Part shown: positions 15,621 through 22,574 of the stretch, in pieces | How the letters are laid out: every line of letters starts with the position of its first letter | How positions within the stretch are numbered: the first letter of the stretch is position 1 | DNA from: Scatosoma sp045576335 | GTDB taxonomy: Bacteria > Bacillota > Clostridia > Christensenellales > Borkfalkiaceae | Direction of reading: 5' to 3' | NCBI GenBank assembly: GCA_045576335.1 | Contig: JAZNGH010000001.1 | Coordinates: 1 to 28,889, forward strand | Length of the DNA stretch: 28,889 nucleotides | Notes under the pieces: generated by a model | Databases searched by the model: none | What the model was told of the DNA's origin: nothing | Seen by the model: the letters and a program-made list of their open reading frames with translations, nothing else | Translations under genes and position numbers: made by a program

Positions 15621-16204
15621 TACATTCCTTCCCGCTCGTCCAAGGTCAGAGAAAAGGACGGGATAAAATGCTCGAAAAAGTATTCGATTTCGGGCATTTT
15701 CCGCGAGTGTAAGTCCTCCTCTATGCTCTTTTTGGCTTTGGCAAATTCACCGTTCCCTGAACGTAATTCTTCCAAGCACTTGATATATGCCGAAAGTCTA
15801 TCGGCGGCTTTGACGAGGCGGTATTCCGTGCTCGTTTCGTCCGCCAAAATATACGGCTCGATTGCGCCCTTCATTTTTTCGGGAAGCATATTCGACATTT
15901 TTTCACAAGCTTTTTTTTCCAGCTCCTTATACGCCCCGTGAATACCTTGATTGTAATACTTGATAGGCGTGGGCAAATCCCCCGTCATTACCTCGCTCGT
16001 TTCGTGGTAGGTCGCGTACAGCACCGTTTTCAAAATATCCGCGTTTCCGCCCAGCTCCTCGTTGTGAATAACCGCGAGCGCGTGTGCAAGCAAGGTCACG
16101 CTTTGGGAATGCTCCATTATATTTTCTTCCCTGACCGAGCGCATAAGCTGCCAACGCTTGATATATTTCATTCTGTCCATATACGCGTAAAAATCGTGGC
16201 GCAT
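15620..16204 (-). CDS. HD-superfamily 5'-deoxynucleotidase, YfbR-like
   Basis: The 194 residues align along their length with YfbR, which hydrolyses deoxyribonucleoside 5'-monophosphates: RMKYIKRWQLMRSVREENIMEHS at 11-33, TGDLPTPIKYYN at 74-85, LVKAADRLSAYIKCLEEL at 130-147, and the C-terminal FFEHFIPSFSLTLDE. Metal ligands expected in YfbR are a His (H32), the HD doublet, and a later Asp (D135). Here the doublet reads His67-Glu68 (YHETSE) in place of His-Asp, a conservative but notable change at the superfamily-defining position. AAGGAG precedes the ATG at 16204. It is divergent from the thiT unit and convergent with the PII genes. Exact substrate is unproven. Confidence 0.88.
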   Translation of the reverse strand: MRHDFYAYMDRMKYIKRWQLMRSVREENIMEHSQSVTLLAHALAVIHNEELGGNADILKTVLYATYHETSEVMTGDLPTPIKYYNQGIHGAYKELEKKACEKMSNMLPEKMKGAIEPYILADETSTEYRLVKAADRLSAYIKCLEELRSGNGEFAKAKKSIEEDLHSRKMPEIEYFFEHFIPSFSLTLDEREGM

Positions 16205-16233
16205 AATTTTTTCTCCTTTTTTGCTTCAAACTC

Positions 16234-16262
16234 TTGACAATTACCATAAATTGTCTTATAAT
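16234..16262 (+). promoter_or_regulatory. Consensus sigma-A promoter of thiT, with palindromic spacer
   Basis: TTGACA (16234-16239), 17-base spacer, TATAAT (16257-16262), both perfect. The region 16236-16255 is an inverted repeat GACAATT ACCATA AATTGTC running from inside the -35 to just before the -10, so a DNA-binding regulator could act in addition to the riboswitch. Confidence 0.92.
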
Positions 16263-16279
16263 GATACTACTAAATTTAA

Positions 16280-16358
16280 TTATCCGTCGTGGGTGCCCAA
16301 AAGGCTGAGATTATACCATTGGAATCGGCAAGGTAATACTTGAGCGAGAGATTGATAA
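16280..16358 (+). promoter_or_regulatory. TPP (THI-box) riboswitch aptamer
   Basis: The conserved TPP core is present in order: GGGTGCC (16291-16297), GGCTGAGATTATACC (16303-16317), GGAATCGG, GGTAATAC, and GCGAGAG. P1 closes as TTATC (16280-16284) with GATAA (16354-16358). The aptamer normally binds thiamine pyrophosphate and lowers expression of thiamine genes. The downstream gene is a thiamine transporter subunit, which supports the call. Confidence 0.96.
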
Positions 16359-16412
16359 CCGTTTTTCTTCCCGTAACGCCGCTTTGCGGCTTACTGTACG
16401 AAAAAGCTTTTT

Positions 16413-16452
16413 ACGCCCACTTAAAAGCATTTAAGGCGGGCGTTTTGTTTTT
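16413..16452 (+). terminator. TPP riboswitch terminator
   Basis: ACGCCC (16413-16418) pairs with GGGCGT (16438-16443), and CTTAAA (16420-16425) with TTTAAG (16430-16435), separated by a small internal loop. TTTTGTTTTT follows. Upstream hairpins GCCGC/GCGGC (16378-16390) and AAAAAGCTTTTT (16401-16412) may take part in antitermination. Confidence 0.9.
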
Positions 16453-16487
16453 CGGAAAAGCGCGTACGGCGGAGAAGGAGTGTTTTT

Positions 16488-17201
16488 ATGTATCTTTATT
16501 CCCTGCTCGAAGTTTCCGAGCAAACCACCGACCTCGTGAAATGGATTTCCGTCGTCGGCGTAGTCCTCGTCCTCGGCGTAATCGCGCTAATCGCTTTCCT
16601 GCAAAACGGAAAACGCTTTGACGCGAAAAAAATCGCCTTTGCAGGTATTTGCGTGTCTATGTCCTTCACGCTCGCCGTCATCAAGTTCAGCCCCGTACAA
16701 TACGGCGGCTCGATCACGATTGCCTCTTTTGTGCCTATCCTTATCTACGCCTACGTTTACGGCGTGGCGGACGGGTTGCTCGTCGGGCTTATTCACGGAC
16801 TGCTCAATTTCATTGAAGACCCGTATATTCTCACACCTGCTACCTTCGTTTTCGATTATCTACTCGCTTTCACGAGCGTGGGCGTAATGGGATTTTTCGG
16901 AAAAATGAAACGCAAAGAAAAGGGTGTACTCCCTATCGTTTTGGGTTGCGTAAGCGTATTTTCACTCCGCTTTATCTCCCACTTACTTTCAGGAATGATT
17001 TTCTTTGCACAAGATTCCGTTTGGGTGAGCTTCCCCGAATGGGCTATGGGCAACGCGTTTATATACTCGTTTATTTATCAATGTATTTACGTGCCCGCGG
17101 ACGCGGTCATTGCCACGCTGGTACTCGTCGCGCTTTGCAAAACGGGCGTGCTCGACCGCCTGACGGCAATGATGAAGCCCCAAAAGCCAACGGCTCAATA
17201 A
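16488..17201 (+). CDS. thiT: Thiamine-specific ECF transporter S component, ThiT-like
   Basis: ThiT (YuaJ) is the substrate-binding membrane subunit of an energy-coupling-factor transporter for thiamine. Residues 48-235 match the family: AGICVSMSFTLAVIKF, then YGGSITIASFVPILIYAYVYGVADGLLVGLIHGLLNFIEDPYILTPATFVFDYLLAFTSVGVMG in parts, and a later conserved ISHLLSGMIFF. Six family helices are followed by a basic cytoplasmic tail. Residues 18-39 form an additional hydrophobic helix before the usual start, making it about 45 residues longer than common ThiT proteins. GAAGGAG precedes the ATG. The EcfA/A'/T module is not in the window and is presumably shared. Regulation by the TPP riboswitch fits. 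The stop overlaps the rimM stop by 7 bases. Confidence 0.92.
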   Translation: MYLYSLLEVSEQTTDLVKWISVVGVVLVLGVIALIAFLQNGKRFDAKKIAFAGICVSMSFTLAVIKFSPVQYGGSITIASFVPILIYAYVYGVADGLLVGLIHGLLNFIEDPYILTPATFVFDYLLAFTSVGVMGFFGKMKRKEKGVLPIVLGCVSVFSLRFISHLLSGMIFFAQDSVWVSFPEWAMGNAFIYSFIYQCIYVPADAVIATLVLVALCKTGVLDRLTAMMKPQKPTAQ

Positions 17202-17695
17202 ACGGCAATTTCGTCGAATACGGATTTCTTGACGATTACCTTTTTCGCCTCGATATCCACCTTTACGATAACGCCTTTAACGGCAGGGAAAAGTATACTT
17301 TTCCCTGCTTTTTCTATGGTATAAACGTCGGAGGCGAGCAAGGAAATATCCTTGACCGTGCCTAAAAGCTCCCCCTCCTCCGTTTCACACGCACAGCCGA
17401 TTACGTCCACGATATAATACCGCCCTTCTTCCAAAGTGGGTGCGTCCTCGCGCTTGCCGTAAACGAGCTTGCCGCGGAAAAGCTCCGCCGCGTTGCGGTC
17501 GGGAACGCCGCGAAGCCCCACGTACGCCGCGCCGTCGTTGCCGACGCGGTAAGATAAAATTTTATAGGGGGTATCGTCGATATACAGCGTTTTGAACGCC
17601 TTGACGTCCTCGGGATAATCGGTAAAGGTTTTGATTTTCAATTCCCCGCGAATACCCTGCGGTTTTAATATCTCGGCTATGACGAGCTTATCCAT
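17195..17695 (-). CDS. rimM: 16S rRNA processing / 30S assembly factor RimM
   Basis: RimM binds ribosomal protein uS19 and helps mature the 30S head. The 166 residues show the N-terminal RimM domain (VIAEILKPQGIRGELKIKTFTDYPE, residues 5-29, then LSYRVGNDGAAYVGLRGVPDRNAAELFRG in parts) and a C-terminal PRC-barrel (about 93-166, with EGRYYIVDVIGC and ILFPAVKGVIVKVDIEAKKV). The ATG at 17695 follows AGAGGTG. A strong hairpin with T-runs on both sides lies between it and khpA, so its expression is probably damped relative to the genes before it. trmD and rplS, which usually follow, are absent; thiT converges instead, with the two genes sharing 7 bases at their stops. Confidence 0.96.
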   Translation of the reverse strand: MDKLVIAEILKPQGIRGELKIKTFTDYPEDVKAFKTLYIDDTPYKILSYRVGNDGAAYVGLRGVPDRNAAELFRGKLVYGKREDAPTLEEGRYYIVDVIGCACETEEGELLGTVKDISLLASDVYTIEKAGKSILFPAVKGVIVKVDIEAKKVIVKKSVFDEIAVY

Positions 17696-17720
17696 AAAAA
17701 CACCTCTTTTTATAAGCCAA

Positions 17721-17748
17721 AAAAAGGCTTCCGAGAGAAAGCCTTTTT
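17721..17748 (-). terminator. Bidirectional terminator/attenuator between khpA and rimM
   Basis: AAAAAGGCTT (17721-17730) and AAGCCTTTTT (17739-17748) form a 10-bp stem with an 8-base loop. T-rich tracts flank it on both strands. Lying inside the operon, it should reduce rimM transcription. Confidence 0.8.
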
Positions 17749-17767
17749 ATTCGGTTTTTGCGGCAGC

Positions 17768-18034
17768 TTATTCGCCGTCGTCCGCGTTGACGGCTTCGCC
17801 GCCCTTTTCGCGGATTTCCACGACGTATTTTTTACTGCTCGCGGGCGTTGCAGCACGTACGATCGTACGCATTGCTTTCGCGATTTTACCCTGCTTACCG
17901 ATTACCTTACCCATATCCGACGGGGAAAGCACGACGGTCACTTCGATTACGCGGTCCTTTTCCTTGACCTCGTATTCGACATTTTCCTTGTCCTCGGCAA
18001 ACTGTTCGACGATATATTTAATCAAATCCAGCAT
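17768..18034 (-). CDS. khpA: KH-domain RNA-binding protein KhpA
   Basis: KhpA (YlqC) is a small KH-domain RNA-binding protein that works with KhpB/EloR in cell-wall elongation and RNA regulation in Gram-positive bacteria. The 88 residues consist of a single type II KH fold: an N-terminal helix LIKYIVEQFAED, strands, and the GxxG loop in MGKVIGKQGKIAKAMRTIV (GKQG at 46-49). The C-terminal tail EKGGEAVNADDGE is acidic. It lies 19 bases after rpsP, the usual position, with GCGAGG upstream of the ATG. Confidence 0.96.
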   Translation of the reverse strand: MLDLIKYIVEQFAEDKENVEYEVKEKDRVIEVTVVLSPSDMGKVIGKQGKIAKAMRTIVRAATPASSKKYVVEIREKGGEAVNADDGE

Positions 18035-18053
18035 TTTTTATGCCTCGCAATTC

Positions 18054-18344
18054 TTATTTCGATTTCTTCGTCTTGGTCTTGGACGGGCTTAATTTCGCGC
18101 TCTTTTCCATAGCACCCGTCTTAACGAGCAGGTTCTTCACCGTTTCCGTGGGCTGAACGCCTTTCGAAATCCAATCCTTCGCCTTTTCTACGTCAATCGT
18201 CAATTCAACGGGGTCGCAGGTGGGTCTGTAATGACCAACGCAATCAATGTACTCGCCCGTTGCAGCCTTTCTGCTGTCAACAACAACGACACGGTAGATA
18301 GGGTTCTTTTTGTCGCCCATTCTGAAAAGTCTCATTTTTACCAT
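18054..18344 (-). CDS. rpsP: Small ribosomal subunit protein bS16
   Basis: bS16 binds 16S rRNA in the 30S body. The 96 residues start MVKMRLFRMGDKKNPIYRVV, contain ADSRKAATGEYID-like VDSRKAATGEYIDCVGHYRP at 22-41 and DVEKAKDWISKGVQPTETVKNLL at 51-73, and end in a lysine-rich tail (KTKTKKSK). TTTGGAGG precedes the ATG at 18344. It sits between ffh (48 bases upstream) and khpA, as in many Bacillota. Confidence 0.98.
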   Translation of the reverse strand: MVKMRLFRMGDKKNPIYRVVVVDSRKAATGEYIDCVGHYRPTCDPVELTIDVEKAKDWISKGVQPTETVKNLLVKTGAMEKSAKLSPSKTKTKKSK

Positions 18345-18392
18345 AATAGTATACCTCCAAAGTATATAAAAATTTTTTTATTTTTCGTTTTT

Positions 18393-19712
18393 TTAGAAAG
18401 GCAATTTGAATTTGCCTCTGCCGCCTTTGAGCTGTTTCATCAAAAGCTTGGTTTGGTCAAACTGCTTCAAAAGCTGATTGACTTCCTGCACGCTCGTGCC
18501 CGAACCCGCCGCAATACGGCGTTTTCTCTTGCTGTCAATGATAGCGGGATTGTCCCGTTCTGCTTTGGTCATGGAAAGAATAATCGCTTTCGTGCGCTCG
18601 ATTTTCTTTTCGTCGATATCCCCTTCGCCGATTTTCATTTTGTTCGCGCCGGGGAGCATAGACAGCATTGCCCCTGCACCGCCCATCTTTTTCATCATTG
18701 CGAACTGCTCTAAATAATCGCTTAAAGTAAAGCTGTTCGCCAGCATTTTCTGCTGCATTTTCTTGGCGTCCTCTTCCGTGATTGCCTGCTGTGCCTTTTC
18801 AATCAACGAAAGCACGTCGCCCATGCCCAGAATACGCGAAGCCATACGGTCGGGATAGAACGGCTCTAAATCGGTCAGCTTTTCGCCTACGCCGATAAAC
18901 TTGATGGGCTTGCCCGTCACCGCTTTAATGGACAGGCACGCACCGCCGCGCGTATCGCCGTCAAGCTTGGTGAGTATCACGCCCGTCACCGCCAACCGTT
19001 CGTTGAAGGTCTGTGCGACGTTCACCGCTTCCTGACCCGTCATTGCGTCCACGACGAGCAGCGTTTCCGTGACCTCAACCTCTTTTTTGATATTTTCCAG
19101 CTCCTGCATCAGCGTATCGTCGATTTGTAAACGACCCGCCGTATCCAAAATCACCGTATCGTAATTCATAGAACGCGCGTATTCGATGGCTTGCTTCGCC
19201 GTCTTTACGGGGTTTTGCGTGCCCTTTTCAAAGACTTCCGTTTGCGCGTTTTTGCCTACCACTTGCAGCTGGGTGATTGCCGCGGGGCGGTAAATATCCC
19301 CCGCCACGAGCAAGGGGCGTTTGCCCTGCTTTTTGAGCTGCAATGCAAGCTTGCCGCAAAGCGTCGTTTTACCCGCGCCTTGCAAGCCGCACATCATAAT
19401 CACCGTCGGGAGCTTGGGCGAAACCTCTAATTTCGCGTTTTTCGCGCCCATAAGCGCAATTAGCTCTTCGTTGACGATTTTGATGACCTGCTGTGCGGGA
19501 TTGAGCGAGGAAAGAATTTCCTGCCCCACCGCTTTTTCCGAAACGTCCGCAATAAACTCTTTTGCAACCTTTAAGTTGACGTCTGCTTCCAGCAAAGCCA
19601 CGCGCACCTCGCGCATTGCCGTGCGGATTTCCAGCTCCGTCAGCTTGCCACGCTTGGTAAGCTTGGAAAATATATGATTTAATCTTTCCGATAAAGACCC
19701 GAATAAAGCCAT
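18393..19712 (-). CDS. ffh: Signal recognition particle protein Ffh (SRP54)
   Basis: Ffh is the GTPase subunit of the signal recognition particle; with 4.5S/scRNA it delivers nascent membrane and secretory proteins to FtsY. The 439 residues show an N domain (1-90), a G domain with P-loop GLQGAGKTTLCGKLA at about 109-123, DTAGRLQID, and TKLDGDTRGGACLS, and a methionine-rich M domain (about 300-439: QQKMLANSFTLSDYLEQFAMMKKMGG, then SKRKRRIAAGSGTSVQEVNQLLKQF, which contacts the RNA). It ends soon after GGRGKFKLPF with no long tail. AGAGGT precedes the ATG, 11 bases after ylxM. Confidence 0.98.
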   Translation of the reverse strand: MALFGSLSERLNHIFSKLTKRGKLTELEIRTAMREVRVALLEADVNLKVAKEFIADVSEKAVGQEILSSLNPAQQVIKIVNEELIALMGAKNAKLEVSPKLPTVIMMCGLQGAGKTTLCGKLALQLKKQGKRPLLVAGDIYRPAAITQLQVVGKNAQTEVFEKGTQNPVKTAKQAIEYARSMNYDTVILDTAGRLQIDDTLMQELENIKKEVEVTETLLVVDAMTGQEAVNVAQTFNERLAVTGVILTKLDGDTRGGACLSIKAVTGKPIKFIGVGEKLTDLEPFYPDRMASRILGMGDVLSLIEKAQQAITEEDAKKMQQKMLANSFTLSDYLEQFAMMKKMGGAGAMLSMLPGANKMKIGEGDIDEKKIERTKAIILSMTKAERDNPAIIDSKRKRRIAAGSGTSVQEVNQLLKQFDQTKLLMKQLKGGRGKFKLPF

Positions 19713-19723
19713 TGCTACCTCTT

Positions 19724-20095
19724 TTATTCCGCTTCTATAATTTCCACGCCAAATTCTTCGTGTACCGCTTTCAAATCCGCTTTCAGCTTACGCACCGCTT
19801 CGTCCTCGCCGCGCTCGGCAAGCCACCGCTCCACCGTCGTCATATACGCGGAATATTCCCGCGAAAGCTCGGTAAGCGTATTCAAAAAGCCAAGCTTTTG
19901 CTCGTAAGCTTCCAGCTGTTTTCTGCATTTGTTCAAACAATCGGAAACGCTTTGGCGGGATACGCCCTTTTGCTCGGCAATTTCGCCAAGCGACAGATCG
20001 TAATTAAAATACAAATCGGTGATTTCCCGTTGCGTCGCCGTCAGTAAAGGGGAGTAGTTGTCCCAAAGTTGAAGAAACCGCAAATCGTCTTTCAT
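19724..20095 (-). CDS. ylxM: SRP-associated helix-turn-helix protein YlxM
   Basis: YlxM (UPF0122) is an accessory protein that binds SRP RNA or Ffh and modulates its GTPase in Gram-positive bacteria. The 123 residues resemble a sigma-70 region 4 helix-turn-helix: LWDNYSPLLTATQREITDLYFNYDLSLGEIAEQKGVSRQSVSDCLNKCRKQLEAYEQKLGF occupies the first 70 residues in family order. A charged coiled-coil-like helix follows (about 72-118). The promoter directly upstream starts the ylxM-ffh-rpsP-khpA-rimM unit. The ATG at 20095 follows an AAAGGGGG site. Confidence 0.95.
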   Translation of the reverse strand: MKDDLRFLQLWDNYSPLLTATQREITDLYFNYDLSLGEIAEQKGVSRQSVSDCLNKCRKQLEAYEQKLGFLNTLTELSREYSAYMTTVERWLAERGEDEAVRKLKADLKAVHEEFGVEIIEAE

Positions 20096-20121
20096 ATCCG
20101 CTTTCCCCCTTTCCGTCGTCT

Positions 20122-20150
20122 ATTATAGCGCAAAATAATACGGGTGTCAA
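20122..20150 (-). promoter_or_regulatory. Consensus sigma-A promoter of the ylxM-ffh operon
   Basis: Minus-strand TTGACA (20145-20150), 17-base spacer, TATAAT (20122-20127), both perfect. The -35 lies inside one arm of the rseP terminator hairpin. Confidence 0.95.
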
Positions 20151-20180
20151 GCATTTTTACTTGACACCCGTAAATTTTTT
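20140..20180 (-). terminator. Terminator after rseP, shared with the ylxM promoter
   Basis: ACGGGTGTCAAG (20140-20151) and CTTGACACCCGT (20160-20171) form a perfect 12-bp stem with an 8-base loop. On the minus strand it is followed by ATTATTTTG, a modest T-run; on the plus strand AAATTTTTT follows, which is stronger. Confidence 0.88.
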
Positions 20181-20189
20181 AAGAATTTC

Positions 20190-21413
20190 CTATAAAATAA
20201 ATTGCAAAACGTCTACCAAAATGGCGAATGCAAACAGAAAAATGATGCCTACGAAATGAATAATCGTTTCCACCTTGCGGTTGACGGGCTTTTTTCTAAT
20301 CCATTCGATTATACAGAAAATCACCTTACAGCCGTCGAGCGCGGGCACGGGCAATAGATTGAACACTGCCAAGTTCACGCCGATAAACGCCGCGATATTC
20401 AAAAACGAGAGCGGGCTTGCGGAAGCCGCTTGCGCCGTCAAGCCGATCGTCGTAACAGGACCGCCCATCGTCGTGATGGCAAGCTTACCGGTGAGCAATT
20501 CACCAAGCGAGCGGAGTACTGTGCCGCCGATTTTGAACGAGTAGACAAAAGCCGAGCCGATCGTTTCGAAAAAGCCCTCCTTTAAGGTCACGCCGACGAA
20601 TTGATATTGCGTGGCATCCAAACCGAGCGTGGCGTACAAGGTCGCCGTATCGTTCATATTTTGGAAATTACAATCGCTTCTTAACAGGATTTCCAGCGTT
20701 TTTTCTTCCCAAACACCCTCTGCGTTTTTACGCAAAATACGGAACGTCGCGCTTTCGCCCTGCTTTTTGCCTGCCAGCGCGTCGATATAGTCGGTGGATA
20801 AATAAATATCCTCACCGTTGACCGACAGCACGATATCCTTTGCCGAAAGCTCCGTTTCGGACACGACGGGCTCGCCCTCGCCCGCGTAGGCAAGATAGGA
20901 ATGAATACACCCGTACGCGCCGAACATAATAAACAGCAAAACGAGCGCAAGGAGATAGTTCATCAGCGCGCCCGAAACAAGCACGATTATACGCTTCCAA
21001 GGCGGCTGGTCATTAAAGCATTCGCCCTTGGGCGTGGGATAGGCGTTTTCCGCGTTCTCCTCAACCCTGCTCCCGTCGTTTTCTTGTTCTTGTGCCAGCT
21101 CTTCAAACGGTTCTTCCTGTTTTTGCTCCGTTTCCTCGTCGTACTCGTCCTCACCGTCAAAGGCGCAATACCCGCCGAGTGGGATTATACGAAGCGCGAA
21201 CAGCTCGCCCGTTTTTTTGCTCCGTTTTTTGATAATGGCAGGACCAAACCCGACGGAAAATTCGTTTATCTTAAAGCCGAGGATTTTCCCCGCAAGATAA
21301 TGCCCGAACTCGTGAATGGTGACCATTGCAAGCAATATCACGATTGCCAGCAACACCCCGCCTATCGTCGTCATTACGTCCGCAAACGTAGTCAATAAAC
21401 CGTTTATATACAA
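20190..21413 (-). CDS. rseP: Site-2 intramembrane metalloprotease RseP/RasP
   Basis: This site-2 protease cleaves membrane-anchored anti-sigma factors and leftover signal peptides within the membrane. The 407 residues show the first helix with zinc motif HEFGH (34-38), the IPLGGYCAFDGEDE strand (77-90), a second helix (141-165), a PDZ domain (about 180-245), and the last active-site helix with PALDG (357-361, Asp ligand). Residues 88-131 are an acidic, low-complexity insertion where relatives usually have a short link. I use the TTG at 21413, with AAAGGGG 9 bases upstream and a 10-base overlap with dxr; the ATG at 21374 is an alternative but lacks a site. It ends the pyrH-to-rseP operon. Confidence 0.94.
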   Translation of the reverse strand: MYINGLLTTFADVMTTIGGVLLAIVILLAMVTIHEFGHYLAGKILGFKINEFSVGFGPAIIKKRSKKTGELFALRIIPLGGYCAFDGEDEYDEETEQKQEEPFEELAQEQENDGSRVEENAENAYPTPKGECFNDQPPWKRIIVLVSGALMNYLLALVLLFIMFGAYGCIHSYLAYAGEGEPVVSETELSAKDIVLSVNGEDIYLSTDYIDALAGKKQGESATFRILRKNAEGVWEEKTLEILLRSDCNFQNMNDTATLYATLGLDATQYQFVGVTLKEGFFETIGSAFVYSFKIGGTVLRSLGELLTGKLAITTMGGPVTTIGLTAQAASASPLSFLNIAAFIGVNLAVFNLLPVPALDGCKVIFCIIEWIRKKPVNRKVETIIHFVGIIFLFAFAILVDVLQFIL

Positions 21414-22564
21414 TGTGACCGACCCCTTTCTACGTATTCTTTCGCCAAAGCGCGCGCCCGTTCGTCCGTAGCTTTGAGCGCAGCGTACCCGTCCGCTTTT
21501 ACGCGTTCCGTCTTAAAGAGCGCGTATGCAATCGTATCCGCGATTGCAAGGAAGGGTATGCGCCCGTCCAAAAAGGCACGAACGGCAATTTCTCCCGCAC
21601 CGTTGAGCGCGCAAGCATGGTTATCTCCCATTTCCGCGGCTTTGAGCGCAAGGTCAAAGCAAGGAAATTTTTGTCTTTCAAGCGGTAAAAAACGAATCGC
21701 ACCGAGCTTTTCAAAATCCAACGGCTTCAAGCCGCAATCCAAACGGTCGGGATAGGTGAGCGCGAGCTGAATGGGCAGCTCCATAGTGGGGTAGCTCATT
21801 TGCGCCAAAATTCCGCCGTCGGCAAATTCCACCATGGAGTGGATAATGCTTTCGGGTTGTACGACGGTGTGGATTTTTTCCAAGCCGCACCCGTACAGCC
21901 ATTTGGCTTCGATCACCTCAAAGCCCTTGTTAAGAAGCGTTGCCGAATCAATCGTGATTTTCGCGCCCATATTCCAAGTGGGGTGTTTGAGCGCGGAAGC
22001 GGGCGTGACCTTTTCCAGCCGTTCCCTATCCCAGCCGTAAAACGGACCGCCGCTGGCGGTGATGATAAGGCGCGAAAAGGGCGCGTCCAAGCGAAAATGC
22101 AACGCTTGCCAAAGCGCGGAATGTTCGCTGTCCACGGGCATTAAACGAATACCTGCCCCCTTGATTTTTTGCATGACCAGCTCGCCTCCACAAACGAGGG
22201 TTTCCTTGTTCGCAAGCGCAATATCCTTCTTTTCCTCAATCGCTTTGAGCGTATATTTCAAGCCCGCAAAGCCCGTTGCCGCAATAAACGCGGTGTCGCC
22301 GTAAGCAACCCCTGCTTGCGCCGCCTCTTCACCGTAAGCGAATTTGACGCCCGCGGGGATTTTGTCCGCAAGCGCCCTGCCCGCTTCCTCATCCGCAAGC
22401 GCGGCATATGCAGGCTTAAATTCGACGACCTGACGCAAAAACGCTTCCGCGGAAGCGTTTGCAACAAGACTTTCAATTTTGAAACGGTCGCTGTGACGGC
22501 GAACGACGGAGCAGACCTGCTCCCCGATCGAACCCGTAGAACCGATTAAAGAAAGCGTTTTCAA
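21404..22564 (-). CDS. dxr: 1-deoxy-D-xylulose 5-phosphate reductoisomerase
   Basis: Dxr (IspC) makes 2-C-methyl-D-erythritol 4-phosphate with NADPH, the committed step of the MEP isoprenoid pathway. The 386 residues show the Rossmann motif SLIGSTGSIG near the start, ANKETLVCGGELV near 120, the metal and substrate sites MPVDSEHSALWQAL and TASGGPFYGW, and HPTWNMGAKITIDSATLLNKG near 205-225. I start it at the TTG at 22564 because AGGAG lies 7 bases upstream and the protein then begins KTLSLIG, as usual; an in-frame TTG at 22582 would put the ribosome site inside the gene. The upstream cdsA stop lies within that site. Confidence 0.96.
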   Translation of the reverse strand: MKTLSLIGSTGSIGEQVCSVVRRHSDRFKIESLVANASAEAFLRQVVEFKPAYAALADEEAGRALADKIPAGVKFAYGEEAAQAGVAYGDTAFIAATGFAGLKYTLKAIEEKKDIALANKETLVCGGELVMQKIKGAGIRLMPVDSEHSALWQALHFRLDAPFSRLIITASGGPFYGWDRERLEKVTPASALKHPTWNMGAKITIDSATLLNKGFEVIEAKWLYGCGLEKIHTVVQPESIIHSMVEFADGGILAQMSYPTMELPIQLALTYPDRLDCGLKPLDFEKLGAIRFLPLERQKFPCFDLALKAAEMGDNHACALNGAGEIAVRAFLDGRIPFLAIADTIAYALFKTERVKADGYAALKATDERARALAKEYVERGRSHCI

Positions 22565-22574
22565 AATTCTTCTC

